Positions 18,341 to 26,626 are shown, counted from the stretch's first letter. The stretch is DNA of 64,000 nt from Streptomyces sp. I05A-00742 (GCF_013055795.1 NZ_JABETO010000003.1:191372-255371), one strand, 5' to 3'. Numbers and translations: made by a program. Notes: generated by a model from the sequence alone, not told the origin.

Positions 18341-18719
18341 GTGCGCCCCTCGTCTGTCATGTGCGTCCCCGTGATGCTGCCGTGATCAGGTACGGCATAA
18401 CGACACGAGTGAAATTACAAGTGCGCCGATCCGGGCCAGTCAAGCCGAGATCTGCTATTGAGCCCCTTATTCACTCTGCGGAACCAAGGCCGAGCGGAAA
18501 GTTGCCAAACCGCCACAAGAGTGGACACTTCTCTCGCCCGCCACAGCTGCCCCGCGGCTCTCTCTTCTTCGGAGAGGGACGCGACACGCGGCGGTCCAGT
18601 TGCACCGCCCCGGGCCGGACGATGTTTGAACACCAGGATGCCGGGCGACTGTCCCGCGACTCGCCGAGACAAACCTTTCCCTGCTCTCCGCTACCGGATG
18701 AGGTGAAAGATTGGCATCA
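18341..18719. promoter_or_regulatory. whiB upstream region
   Basis: No gene is present. The sequence is less G+C-rich than its surroundings, which suits a regulated promoter region. On the minus strand a TTATGCC segment and a GACAC/GTGTC core (18402-18406) lie within 60-70 bp of the whiB start. GACAC is the reported WhiA-binding core, but five bases are too few to claim a site. No confident -10/-35 pair was found. Confidence 0.4.
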
Positions 18720-18735
18720 AACCGGACATCCGGTT
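18720..18735. promoter_or_regulatory. 16-bp palindrome overlapping a -35 box
   Basis: AACCGGACATCCGGTT has perfect 7-bp arms around CA. It overlaps the first two bases of the TTGACA at 18734-18739, the expected position for a repressor of the cysteine dioxygenase leader transcript. The regulator is unknown. Confidence 0.55.
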
Positions 18736-18763
18736 GACACGGCGGCGGGGATGCCGGTCTCCT
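18734..18763 (+). promoter_or_regulatory. Candidate promoter for the cysteine dioxygenase leader
   Basis: A perfect -35 TTGACA (18734-18739) is followed after 18 nt by TCTCCT (18758-18763), a poor but tolerable streptomycete -10 box. The start would fall at or next to the ATG at 18771, so the leader ORF would be translated from a leaderless mRNA. Confidence 0.5.
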
Positions 18764-18770
18764 TGTCAGC

Positions 18771-18893
18771 ATGCTCGCGACCGCACCCTCCCCGACGTCC
18801 GCCCGGACGTCAGCCCCGGGGAACCCCGGCCTGACCCGTGCCTACGGGTCGCGCTGTGCCGTTCAGGCGCGCTGTCGCTGTTCCAGCTGTTGA
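18771..18893 (+). CDS. Candidate cysteine-rich leader peptide (40 codons)
   Basis: ATG...TGA frame of 40 codons whose last twelve residues are CAVQARCRCSSC. Four cysteines are all encoded by TGT, the rarer Cys codon in this GC-rich genome. The stop follows the last Cys codon directly. There is no clear ribosome-binding site, consistent with the predicted start at the 5' end of the transcript. It ends about 210 nt before a cysteine dioxygenase gene. This matches the layout of ribosome-mediated attenuators, and leaderless polycysteine short ORFs of this kind are known in mycobacteria. It could still be chance in a GC-rich intergenic region. Confidence 0.55.
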   Translation: MLATAPSPTSARTSAPGNPGLTRAYGSRCAVQARCRCSSC

Positions 18894-19103
18894 TGCCCCA
18901 GAGCTCCGGCTGATCTTCCGTTCTTCCTGTCCGCACCACATGGTTTGCGGACGCACCGCCGCGCCGCGCGGCCGTCCCCGCGCGCCGGCACTCCGAGCCG
19001 TCCGCGCCGCCCGTCCCGACGGGCCCCGGGACGGCCGGCCGCCTCCTCCCGATCCGCGGGGACCGCCGTCCCCGCCCGCCGCACCGTCGAGGAACAACCT
19101 CCT
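18894..19103 (+). promoter_or_regulatory. Possible attenuator region before cysteine dioxygenase
   Basis: Competing hairpins are visible after the leader ORF. GTCCGCA (18929-) pairs with TGCGGAC about 10 nt later. Segment A GGCCGTCCC (18970-18978) can pair with B GGGACGGCC (19028-19036). B can instead pair with C GCCGTCCC (19065-19072). C can also close on GGGGAC (19058-19063). Near the start codon GAGG (19089-19092), the likely ribosome-binding site, can pair with CCTC (19098-19101). Mutually exclusive pairings are typical of attenuators; no folding calculation was done. Confidence 0.45.
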
Positions 19104-19631
19104 ATGAACAGCGACGTCCAGATCGCCGGCGACCCGCTCGCCGTCCCCCACCTCATGCCGCCCCCGCCGGCCCACCCCGCCACGGTCGCCGAGTTCGCCG
19201 GGCTGGCCCGCGCCGTCGCCGCCGACCGCGCAGCCTGGTCCTGGCTCGTCCGCTACGACGCCGTCAGCCGCTGGTACCACCGGCTGCGGACCGGGCCCGG
19301 CTACGAGGTGTGGCTGCTGAGCTGGGTGCCCGGCCAGGGCAGCGGGCTGCACGACCACGGGCGCTCCTCCGGGGTGCTCACCGTCCTCCGGGGCGAACTG
19401 ACCGAGCTGCACGAGACGTCCGGGACGACCGTCCGCCGTCGCCTCGGCGCCGGCGACCAGCGGGTCTTCGCCCCCGGCTACACCCACGAGGTGGTCAACG
19501 ACTCCCTGGAGCCCGCCGTCAGCCTGCACGTCTACTTCCCCGGACTGACCGAGATGCCCCTGCACCGGCCGCACACCGACCGCCCGCACTGCGTCGACGG
19601 GGAGCGCCCGTCCGCCGTGGTCGGCCGGTAG
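19104..19631 (+). CDS. Cysteine dioxygenase family protein
   Basis: A 175-residue cytosolic cupin that is expected to oxidise cysteine (or a similar thiol) to the sulfinic acid using Fe(II) and O2. The iron ligands are visible: HDH (His83, His85) in GSGLHDHGRSSGVLTVLRGELTE and His128 in PGYTHEVVND, the three-His pattern of thiol dioxygenases. The ATG at 19104 follows GAGGAACAACCTCCT; the site is partly self-complementary. The gene stands between whiB (divergent) and cofD. Its unusually long 5' region (about 330 nt from the predicted promoter) carries the candidate Cys leader peptide. Confidence 0.9.
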   Translation: MNSDVQIAGDPLAVPHLMPPPPAHPATVAEFAGLARAVAADRAAWSWLVRYDAVSRWYHRLRTGPGYEVWLLSWVPGQGSGLHDHGRSSGVLTVLRGELTELHETSGTTVRRRLGAGDQRVFAPGYTHEVVNDSLEPAVSLHVYFPGLTEMPLHRPHTDRPHCVDGERPSAVVGR

Positions 19632-19634
19632 TGC

Positions 19635-19654
19635 ACGGGCCCCCTCGGGGCCGT
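19635..19654 (+). terminator. Short hairpin between cysteine dioxygenase and cofD
   Basis: ACGG-G-CCCC (19635-19643) pairs with GGGG-CCGT (19647-19654), with one bulged G and a 3-nt loop. It starts three bases after the dioxygenase stop codon and may separate it from cofD. Confidence 0.45.
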
Positions 19655-19680
19655 CGTACCGGGCTGACACACTGGCCCGC

Positions 19681-20652
19681 ATGCAGCGCATTGTGGTTCT
19701 GGCCGGCGGGATCGGGGGCGCCCGCTTCCTTCGTGGCCTGACATCAGCAGCCCCGGACGCGGACATCACCGTCATCGGGAACACCGGCGACGACATCCAC
19801 CTCTTCGGCCTCAAGGTCTGTCCCGACCTCGACACGGTGATGTACACGCTCGGCGGCGGCATCCACGAGGAGCAGGGGTGGGGCCGCGCCGACGAGACCT
19901 TCGCCGTGAAGGAGGAACTGGCCGCCTACGGCGTCGGCCCCGAGTGGTTCGGGCTCGGTGACCGGGACTTCGCCACGCACATCGTCCGCACCCAGATGAT
20001 CTCCGCCGGCTACCCGCTCAGCGCCGTCACCCAGGCGCTGTGCGAGCGGTGGCAGCCGGGTGTGCGGCTGCTGCCGATGAGCGACGACCGCGTCGAGACG
20101 CACGTCATGATCGACGACCCCGACGGCACGGACGGGGCCCGCAAGGCCGTGCACTTCCAGGAGTACTGGGTGCGGCTGCGCGCCCAGGTGCCCGCGCGCG
20201 CGATCGTCCCCGTCGGTGCCGAGCAGGCGAAGCCGGCGCCCGGCGTGCTGGAGGCGATCGCCGCGGCCGACGTCATCCTCTTCCCGCCGTCCAACCCGGT
20301 CGTCAGCATCGGCACCATCCTGGCCGTGCCGGGCGTCCGCGAGGCCGTCGCCGCGGCGGGCGCGCCGGTCGTCGGGCTGTCGCCCATCGTCGGGGACGCG
20401 CCGGTGCGCGGCATGGCCGACAAGGTCCTCGCGGCCGTCGGCGTCGAGTCGACCGCCTCGGCGGTCGCGCGGCACTACGGTCCCGGCCTGATCGACGGCT
20501 GGCTGGTGGACACGGTCGACGCGGGGCGGACCGCCGAGGTGGAGGCGGCCGGGATCCGCTGCCGCGCCGTCCCGCTGATGATGACCGACGTGGAGGCCAC
20601 CGCGCGGATGGCCGCCGAGGCACTCGCCCTCGCCGAGGAGGTGCGCGCGTGA
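19681..20652 (+). CDS. cofD: 2-phospho-L-lactate transferase (F420 biosynthesis)
   Basis: Transfers the phospholactyl-type (or phosphoenolpyruvyl) group to the deazaflavin Fo, giving dehydro-F420-0/F420-0; also called fbiA in actinobacteria. The 323-residue length is typical. The N-terminus [16 protein letters not shown] is the family's nucleotide/substrate loop, followed by [29 protein letters not shown], and later [14 protein letters not shown] and [19 protein letters not shown]. The 3' end overlaps the next gene by four bases (GTGA), so the two are translated together. ATG at 19681; no strong ribosome-binding site is visible. Confidence 0.97.
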   Translation: MQRIVVLAGGIGGARFLRGLTSAAPDADITVIGNTGDDIHLFGLKVCPDLDTVMYTLGGGIHEEQGWGRADETFAVKEELAAYGVGPEWFGLGDRDFATHIVRTQMISAGYPLSAVTQALCERWQPGVRLLPMSDDRVETHVMIDDPDGTDGARKAVHFQEYWVRLRAQVPARAIVPVGAEQAKPAPGVLEAIAAADVILFPPSNPVVSIGTILAVPGVREAVAAAGAPVVGLSPIVGDAPVRGMADKVLAAVGVESTASAVARHYGPGLIDGWLVDTVDAGRTAEVEAAGIRCRAVPLMMTDVEATARMAAEALALAEEVRA

Positions 20653-21965
20653 CGGAGGTTCCTTCCTACCGGGTCTGGGCGCTGCCGGGCCTGCCGGAGG
20701 TCCGGGCCGGTGACGACCTCACCAAGCTCGTCGCGGCCGCGGCCACCGCCGAGGGGCTGCCCGGGCTGGCCGACGGCGACGTCCTGGTCGTCACCTCGAA
20801 GATCGTCAGCAAGGCCGAGGGGCAGATCTTGGAGGCGGCCGACCGGGAGGCCGCGATCGACGCCGAGACCGTACGGCTGGTCGCGCGCCGCGGCCCGTTG
20901 CGCATCGTCGAGAACCGGCTCGGCCTCGTCATGGCCGCGGCGGGCGTCGACGCCTCCAACACCCCCGCCGGGACCGTCCTGCTGCTGCCCGAGGACCCGG
21001 ACGCCTCCGCCCGCGCCCTGCGCGCCGGGCTCCGCGACACGCTCGGCGTGGACGTCGGCGTCGTGATCACCGACACCGCCGCCCGCCCCTGGCGGGCCGG
21101 TCTGACGGACATGACGATCGGCGCGGCCGGGGTCCGGGTCCTGGACGACCTGCGGGGCGGGACGGACGCGCACGGCAACCCGCTGTCGGCGACGATCGTC
21201 GCGACCGCCGACGAACTGGCCGCCGCGGGCGACCTGGTGAAGGGCAAGGCGGACGGGCTGCCGGTGGCGGTGGTCCGGGGACTGCCGCACGTGGTGGACG
21301 AGGACGCGCCCGGCGCCCGGGAGCTGGTGCGCCCGGCCGCGGAGGACATGTTCCGGCTGGGCACCTCGGAGGCCGTCCGCGAAGCGGTGAAACTGCGGCG
21401 TACCGTGCGCGAGTTCCAGGACGAGCCGGTGGACCCGGGAGCGGTCCGGCGCGCCGTCGCCGCGGGGCTCACCGCTCCGGCGCCGCACCACACCACGCCG
21501 TGGCGGTTCGTCCTGCTGGAGTCGGCGGAGTCGCGGCTGCGGCTGCTCGACGCGATGCGGGACGCGTGGATCGCTGACCTGCGGGCCGACGGCCGCCCGG
21601 AGGAGAGCATCGCCAAGCGGGTCCGGCGCGGGGACGTCCTGCGCAACGCGCCCTGCCTGGTGGTGCCCTGCCTGGTGATGGACGGCTCCCACACCTACCC
21701 GGACGCGCGGCGGAACACCGCGGAGCGCGAGATGTTCATCGTCGCCATGGGGGCCGGGGTGCAGAACTTCCTGGTGGCGCTGGCGGCCGAGCAGCTGGGC
21801 TCGGCGTGGGTGTCGTCGACCATGTTCTGCAAGGACGTGGTCAGGGAGGTGCTGGAGCTGCCGGAGGACTGGGATCCGATGGGGGCCGTGGCCGTGGGCC
21901 GGGCCTCGGCGGGGCCGCGGGAGCGGCCGGAGCGGAGCGCGGAGGCGTTCATCGCGGTGCGGTAG
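20649..21965 (+). CDS. fbiB: Coenzyme F420:L-glutamate ligase fused to nitroreductase-like domain
   Basis: A 438-residue bifunctional protein. The N-terminal CofE domain (about 1-245) adds gamma-linked glutamates to F420-0, with motifs [35 protein letters not shown] and [16 protein letters not shown]. The C-terminal FMN-binding nitroreductase-like domain (about 255-438), with [14 protein letters not shown] and [13 protein letters not shown], is the actinobacterial module that reduces dehydro-F420. The GTG start overlaps the cofD stop. fbiC and cofC are not in the window. Confidence 0.95.
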   Translation: MTEVPSYRVWALPGLPEVRAGDDLTKLVAAAATAEGLPGLADGDVLVVTSKIVSKAEGQILEAADREAAIDAETVRLVARRGPLRIVENRLGLVMAAAGVDASNTPAGTVLLLPEDPDASARALRAGLRDTLGVDVGVVITDTAARPWRAGLTDMTIGAAGVRVLDDLRGGTDAHGNPLSATIVATADELAAAGDLVKGKADGLPVAVVRGLPHVVDEDAPGARELVRPAAEDMFRLGTSEAVREAVKLRRTVREFQDEPVDPGAVRRAVAAGLTAPAPHHTTPWRFVLLESAESRLRLLDAMRDAWIADLRADGRPEESIAKRVRRGDVLRNAPCLVVPCLVMDGSHTYPDARRNTAEREMFIVAMGAGVQNFLVALAAEQLGSAWVSSTMFCKDVVREVLELPEDWDPMGAVAVGRASAGPRERPERSAEAFIAVR

Positions 21966-22111
21966 CGCTGCGCTCGGCCCGTTGGGGGTGCCCCCTCGGG
22001 GGCGGGGCCGGGCCCCCTACCCCCACCCGCGTCGCGCGGCTGCTTACGGGCCGGGGCGTCTCCCTGGACGCCGTCAGGGGAGGGCGAACGCCTCGTGGGT
22101 CAGGGGGAGTT

Positions 22112-22222
22112 GCCCCGGTCCCACCCTTTCACCGTTTCTTGCGGGGGCAAGCCCCCGCGCCCCCGAAGCGCCCTGCGGGCGCTGTCCTCGAACTCCCCCG
22201 GAGGGGGCACCCCCCAACCGGC
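22112..22222. repeat. Intergenic repeat element, copy A (single arm)
   Basis: Contains the family arm GTCCCACCCTTTCACCG, then TTTCTTGCGGGGGCAAGCCC and a gene-end-like CCCCGAAGCGCC/GGCGCT hairpin. The block is the reverse complement of the right arm of copy C (about 61778-61893). It fills the gap between fbiB and the convergent DNA glycosylase; the rest of the gap (21966-22111) holds only G/C-rich sequence with a further GGGGGTGCCCCC fragment. Confidence 0.7.
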
Positions 22223-22236
22223 TGGAAGGGGTCGCG

Positions 22237-23151
22237 CTACAGGTGTCTGATGTCGTTCACCGAGAAGCGCGGCGCCCGGCGCTCGGGGCGGACGCCGGTG
22301 ACGAGGACGAGGCGGCAGGCGCGGTGGCGCTGGCCGGCGTAGGGGGCGAGGAGTTCGAGCATTCCGGCGTCGTCGGTGCCCCGGGCGCCGGTGAGCGCGT
22401 AGCCGACCGTCTTCGGCAGGTGGAGGTCGCCGACGGTCACCGCGTCGGCGGCGCCGTTGCTGCGCTGGAGCGTCTCCGCCGCGGTCCAGGGGCCGATGCC
22501 GGGGACGGCGCGGAGCCGGGCCGCGGCGCGCTCGTCGTCCATGGCCGCGGCCTCCTCCAGGCGGGCGGCCGCGCGGGCCGCGCGCACGACGGTCGCCGAG
22601 CGCTTGCCGTCGACACCCGCCCGGTGCCACTCCCAGGAGGGGACGAGCGCCCAGCCGCGCGCGTCGGGCATGACGCGCATCCGCCCGGCGGGCCCGTCCG
22701 CGGGGCCCGGCGCGGGGTCGCCGTGCCGCTGGAGGAGCAGGCGCCAGGCGCGGTACGCCTCGTCGCTGGTGACCTTCTGCTCCAGGATCGAGGGGATCAG
22801 CGACTCCAGCACCAGCCCGGTGCGGGCCAGCCTGAGCCCCGGGTGGCGGCGGTGCGCCTCGTGGAGCAGGCGGTGACGCGGGGTGAACGCGGCGGGGTCG
22901 TCACCGGCGCCGAGCAGCGCGGGCAGCGTCTCCAGGAGCCACTCCGCCCCCGGCCCCCAGGCCTCCGCGCGCACCTCCCCGCCCCGCGCGGCGATCCGGA
23001 CGGTGCCCGCGCCCTCGGGGGTGCGGCTCGCCCGCCAGACGGCGCCGTCCGGCGCGACGCGGTACGCGGGGTCGCCGGGGCCGCGCCCCAGGACGCCCAG
23101 GGTGCGTCCCAGGTCGAGCGGGCCCGGCGGGGCCCAGGTACGGGTGGCCAT
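22237..23151 (-). CDS. DNA-3-methyladenine glycosylase family protein (HhH-GPD)
   Basis: A 304-residue base-excision-repair enzyme, AlkA-like. The helix-hairpin-helix is seen in LRAVPGIGPWTAAETLQRS, followed by the GPD-type acidic segment DAVTVGDLHLPKTVGYAL with the catalytic Asp. An upstream segment LVLESLIPSILEQKVTSDEAYRAW is typical of the HhH-GPD fold. It would excise alkylated bases such as 3-methyladenine. It is convergent with fbiB. The start ATG at 23149-23151 (MATRTWAPPG) has no strong ribosome-binding site, so it may be misplaced by a few codons. Confidence 0.88.
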   Translation of the reverse strand: MATRTWAPPGPLDLGRTLGVLGRGPGDPAYRVAPDGAVWRASRTPEGAGTVRIAARGGEVRAEAWGPGAEWLLETLPALLGAGDDPAAFTPRHRLLHEAHRRHPGLRLARTGLVLESLIPSILEQKVTSDEAYRAWRLLLQRHGDPAPGPADGPAGRMRVMPDARGWALVPSWEWHRAGVDGKRSATVVRAARAAARLEEAAAMDDERAAARLRAVPGIGPWTAAETLQRSNGAADAVTVGDLHLPKTVGYALTGARGTDDAGMLELLAPYAGQRHRACRLVLVTGVRPERRAPRFSVNDIRHL

Positions 23152-23273
23152 CCGGCCAGGGTAACGCCGGGGTCCGACAGGGCCGACGGGCTGCCGCTCC
23201 CCTGCCGGGGGGGCGGGCGCGGCCTGCTCGCGGTCATTGGCCGCCCGCCGTCGCCGCCGGTCAACGCGACGCA

Positions 23274-23333
23274 GCCGGGCTGCCGGGCTGCCGGGCTGCC
23301 GGGCTGCCGGGCTGCCGGGCTGCCGGGCTGCCG
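23274..23333. repeat. 8-bp tandem repeat (GCCGGGCT x 7)
   Basis: Seven perfect head-to-tail copies of GCCGGGCT cover 23274-23329, followed by a partial unit GCCG. It lies in the 464-bp gap between the DNA glycosylase start and the nucleotidyltransferase stop. It looks like replication slippage and may vary between strains. Confidence 0.9.
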
Positions 23334-23363
23334 ACCAGGGTGTGCACCGGACGGCCCGCCCGC

Positions 23364-23631
23364 CGGACTACTGGTCGGACGAGCCCCGCCCACCGGTCCC
23401 GGTCGTCCGGCGATACTGCCGCGCCACCGCCGGGAAACTACACCGGACCGCCGAACGATCCGCCCGTCGGGCCTCCGGCCGGATCACTGCCCCGGCCACC
23501 GGCCGGACTGCCCCCGCGAACCGCTGGCCGGCGCCCTTCGGACTACTCGTCGGACGAGCGCCACCCACCAGTTGCGCGAACCACCGGCCGAGGCCCGTCG
23601 GACTACAGCTCGGAGCTACTGGTCGGACGAG
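23364..23631. repeat. Dispersed copies of the nucleotidyltransferase 3' end
   Basis: The 16-bp block CTACTGGTCGGACGAG, which is the complement of the last codons (SSDQ, stop) of the adjacent gene, occurs at 23616-23631 (the real end), at 23539-23558 with one change, and at 23364-23383. CGGACTACAGCTCGGAG at 23599 is a fourth partial copy. Intervening sequence is rich in CCGGCCGG-type fragments. The pattern suggests repeated duplication and decay of the gene's tail; no gene is seen here. Confidence 0.6.
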
Positions 23632-24722
23632 AAGCGCACCGCGCCCCCGGGGATCCGCGCGCCGCACCACACCCGGGCGCCGGCCCGGAGCTCGTTGTCG
23701 GGGCCGATGTCCGCGTGGTCGCCGACGACCGCGCCGTCGAGCACCGTGCGCGCCCCGATGCGCGCCCCCGCGCCCACGAGGGAGTCGCGCACGGACGCGC
23801 CGGCCTCGATGACGGCACCGTCGAGGACGGTGCTGCCATCGACCCGGGCGCCGGGTTCGACCCGGGCGCCGGCGCCGATGACCGTGCCGCCCATGAGCTT
23901 GGCGTCGGGGGCCACGTCGGCGGAAGGAAGCACGAGGCGCTCGCCGCAGCGGCCGGGGACGGCCGGGGAGGGGGCGCGGCCGAGGACGAGGTCGGCGGAG
24001 CCGCGGACGAAGGCCTGGGGGGTGCCGAGGTCGAGCCAGTAGGTGGAGTCGACCATGCCGTGCAGGTGGGCGCCGTCGGCGAGCAGGCCGGGGAAGGTCT
24101 CGCGCTCGACCGAGACGGGCCGGCCGCCGGGGATGGTGTCGATCACGGACCGGTTGAAGACGTACGCCCCGGCGTTGATCTGGTCGGTGACGATCTCCTC
24201 GGGAGTCTGCGGCTTCTCCAGGAAGGCGGTGACGCGCCCGTCCGGGTCGGTGGGGACCAGGCCGTACGCCCGCGGGTCGGTGACCCGGGTGAGGTGCAGG
24301 GAGACGTCGGCGCCCGCCGTGCGGTGGGTGGAGATGAGGGCCTCGATGTCGAGGCCGGTGAGGATGTCGCCGTTGAAGATGAGCACGGGGTCGTCGGGGC
24401 CCGAGTGCAGCCGGTGGGCGACGTTGCGGATGGCGCCGCCGGTGCCCAGTGGTTCCACCTCGGTGACGTACTCCAGGTGCAGGCCGAGGGCCGAGCCGTC
24501 GCCGAAGTACGGCTCGAAGACCTCGGCCAGGTAGGACGTGGCGAGCACGATGTGCTCGATCCCCGCCGCCCGGGCCCGGGCCAGCTGGTGGGTGAGGAAC
24601 GGCACCCCGGCGGCCGGGACCATGGGCTTGGGCGTGTGCACGGTGAGCGGACGCAGCCGGGTCCCCTTGCCGCCGACCAGGAGGATCGCTTCTCGCGGAG
24701 GCGGCTGATGCGGTTCAGTCAA
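23616..24722 (-). CDS. NDP-sugar pyrophosphorylase (mannose-1-phosphate guanylyltransferase type)
   Basis: Makes an NDP-sugar (most likely GDP-mannose) from a sugar-1-phosphate and NTP. The N-terminal Rossmann-like catalytic domain has LLVGGKGTRLRPLT (the GxGxRL pyrophosphorylase signature), FNGDILTGLD and FLEKP. The C-terminal part (about 265-368) is a left-handed beta-helix of hexapeptide repeats (VIGAGARVEPGARV). The start is a TTG at 24720-24722 giving TEPHQPPPREAILL, as the longer frame has poor codon use. The RFSSDQ C-terminus matches my memory of streptomycete homologues. It supplies the last step of the manA-manB route. Confidence 0.9.
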   Translation of the reverse strand: MTEPHQPPPREAILLVGGKGTRLRPLTVHTPKPMVPAAGVPFLTHQLARARAAGIEHIVLATSYLAEVFEPYFGDGSALGLHLEYVTEVEPLGTGGAIRNVAHRLHSGPDDPVLIFNGDILTGLDIEALISTHRTAGADVSLHLTRVTDPRAYGLVPTDPDGRVTAFLEKPQTPEEIVTDQINAGAYVFNRSVIDTIPGGRPVSVERETFPGLLADGAHLHGMVDSTYWLDLGTPQAFVRGSADLVLGRAPSPAVPGRCGERLVLPSADVAPDAKLMGGTVIGAGARVEPGARVDGSTVLDGAVIEAGASVRDSLVGAGARIGARTVLDGAVVGDHADIGPDNELRAGARVWCGARIPGGAVRFSSDQ

Positions 24723-24821
24723 CGTGTTCGTCTCTGCTTCCTGGTGGGGCCGGGCCGTGAACGGCGGCCAGTGTATGCAGACCACACGGCCCGGCGGACG
24801 GTGCGCCTCCGGTACGGCCGG

Positions 24822-26498
24822 TCAGCGGCCCTGGAGCCGGGCCGCGGCGCTGCGGGCGGTGCCGAGCTTGCTGTAGAGGCGGTCGCCGGGGCACTCGGTG
24901 GAGTAGCCGTCACGGTGTCCGGAGATGACCTTGAGTTTGACCTTCGCCCCCTTCTTGAAGAGGTTCCCGCCGGCCGAGACCAGGGTCGTGGTGCCGCGCG
25001 GGTTGGCGTTCCAGAGGCCGAGCTTCCACGCGCTGAGGGCGGCCACGGCGTTGACCGCGGCCGTGGCCGGGTTGGTCTTCCCGAAGGTGCCGAGTACCGC
25101 GATCCCCATGCTGTCCGTGTTGAAACCGAGAGTATGGGCGCCCCTGACGGGCTTTGCCACCCCGCCTGCCCGGCCCTCGTAGACCGTCCCGCACTTGTCG
25201 ATGAGGAAGTTGTAGCCGATGTCCCGCCAGCCGCTGCTGACGACGTGATAGCGGTAGATACCTCGGATGACGGAGGCGGACTGCGCGCAGGTGTATCCGT
25301 TGCCGGAGGCGGTGTGGTGCACGAAGGCAGCCTTGACCTTCTTGGCGTAGACGAATCCCCGTTCGCGGATCGATTCGTCGGCGCCCCAGCCGGCCCGGGT
25401 GACGATACGGGGGCGCGGACCGGCGTAGCCGGCGTAGGCCGCACTCCCGTTGTCCTCGTCGGCGGCCGAGTCCAGCGCGTCGTCGGAGTCCTCGGACGGA
25501 CGGCCGTGCTCGGTCCGCGGGGGCTCCGCGGGGTCCGCCGCCGAGGGGTCCGTCGCCGGGCGGGTCGGTTCGACGGTCCCGTCGGTGACCCCGCCCTCCG
25601 CGGCCGAGGCGTCCTCGTCCGCCCCGGACCGCTCACCGGCCTCACCGTTGCCGCCGCCGGGGCCGTCCTCTCCGGTGTCGGACGAGCTCGCGGTGGCGCC
25701 CGGGCCGACGGCGGTGATGGCGGCGACCTCGGCGGCCGAGGCGGGCCGCCCGGAGGAGGCGGGGATCTCATGGGCGCCCAGCGGGGCGAGCGGGGCGTTG
25801 GCCGCGGAGCTGGCGTGCTCCCGGTCGTCGGGAGAGGGCGCTGCCGGCTTCGAGGGCACCGCGGGCGCTGTGGGCACCGCGGGCGCCGAAGGGCTGATCG
25901 CCCGGCCGCGCGCCCGGTGGCCGGGTTCCGCGCCGGGGTCGACGAGTTCGACGCGCATGCCGCGCGGCAGGGGGGTGGGCCCCTGCTGCCGGCCGGTCGG
26001 GGCGTTCGGGCGGACCCGCACCTCGACGGCGTCCGAGGCCCCGACCCAGAGCGGGGCCGTGGAGCCGCGGCGGGCCGCGCGGGCCTCGGCGGTGCCGAGG
26101 TCGGGCCGGTCGTGGTCGTGGACCTGGACGTCCTGCCACCCGGACCAGGTGCCGGTGCCCATGGACCGGGTGCGGACCTGGGCCCGGCCCCGCAGCTCGG
26201 TGCCCGCGTTGTCCCAGACGATGCCGACCAGCGAGAAGGGCTTCACCCGCTGGGGGCGCAGGCCCCGGACGCCGGCCCCGACGGCACCCGCCCGGGACCT
26301 GCCGTGGTCGGCGGTCCCCGTCCCGTCCCCGGCCTCCAGCGGGACGAGCGGCAGCGAGTACGTCGCACCGGGGATCCCGCGCTGCGCGGCGGCGGCCCGC
26401 CGTTCCGGCGAGGAGGCCGCGCCGGGCGCGGCGAGGAAGGGGAGGGTCAAGGTGGCGGCACAGGCGGTGACCGCCGAGGTGACGAGGATTCCACGCAT
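24822..26498 (-). CDS. Secreted N-acetylmuramoyl-L-alanine amidase / PGRP-type protein
   Basis: A 558-residue exported protein. It has a signal peptide (MRGILVTSAVTACAATLTL), a long Ala/Pro/Glu-rich linker, and a C-terminal amidase_2/peptidoglycan-recognition domain (about 360-558). Zinc-ligand motifs are AAFVHHTASGN and the late SGHRDGYSTECPGD; GYNFLIDKCGTVYEGRAGG is the typical central segment. It is expected to cleave the amide bond between MurNAc and the stem peptide. The ATG at 26496-26498 was chosen because it begins a good signal peptide and AGGAT precedes it; the longer frame to 27113 is antisense to TIGR03089. Confidence 0.9.
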   Translation of the reverse strand: MRGILVTSAVTACAATLTLPFLAAPGAASSPERRAAAAQRGIPGATYSLPLVPLEAGDGTGTADHGRSRAGAVGAGVRGLRPQRVKPFSLVGIVWDNAGTELRGRAQVRTRSMGTGTWSGWQDVQVHDHDRPDLGTAEARAARRGSTAPLWVGASDAVEVRVRPNAPTGRQQGPTPLPRGMRVELVDPGAEPGHRARGRAISPSAPAVPTAPAVPSKPAAPSPDDREHASSAANAPLAPLGAHEIPASSGRPASAAEVAAITAVGPGATASSSDTGEDGPGGGNGEAGERSGADEDASAAEGGVTDGTVEPTRPATDPSAADPAEPPRTEHGRPSEDSDDALDSAADEDNGSAAYAGYAGPRPRIVTRAGWGADESIRERGFVYAKKVKAAFVHHTASGNGYTCAQSASVIRGIYRYHVVSSGWRDIGYNFLIDKCGTVYEGRAGGVAKPVRGAHTLGFNTDSMGIAVLGTFGKTNPATAAVNAVAALSAWKLGLWNANPRGTTTLVSAGGNLFKKGAKVKLKVISGHRDGYSTECPGDRLYSKLGTARSAAARLQGR

Positions 26499-26536
26499 GA
26501 CACAGATCCTGTACATATCGGTATAAATCTGTCCAT

Positions 26537-26547
26537 TCACCAGGTGA
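26537..26547. promoter_or_regulatory. TCACCAGGTGA palindrome in the amidase promoter region
   Basis: An 11-bp perfect palindrome, 39 bp upstream of the amidase start. On the minus strand a weak -10 TATACC (at about 26520) has its -35 position over this palindrome. It could be an operator shared with the divergent TIGR03089 gene; chance cannot be excluded. Confidence 0.3.
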
Positions 26548-26626
26548 CGGCCTGTCGGTCGCGGCGGCCCCGGCGGCACCCCCGTCCGACTGACCGTCAC
26601 GCCCCGCGCGGCGTACCCTTCCGACA

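Noticed and set aside
18402..18406. WhiA-binding site upstream of whiB
   Set aside because: GACAC is only five bases long and is frequent by chance in this genome; kept as a note in the feature but not claimed.
18838..19107. 89-codon frame from GTG 18838, ending in ATGA over the dioxygenase start
   Set aside because: No ribosome-binding site, low third-position G/C in its first half and a Pro/Arg-rich end. The overlap with the ATG could be chance; the Cys-rich frame at 18771 is the more interesting reading.
23274..23340. CRISPR-like repeat
   Set aside because: The 8-bp units are head to tail without spacers; this is a simple tandem repeat.
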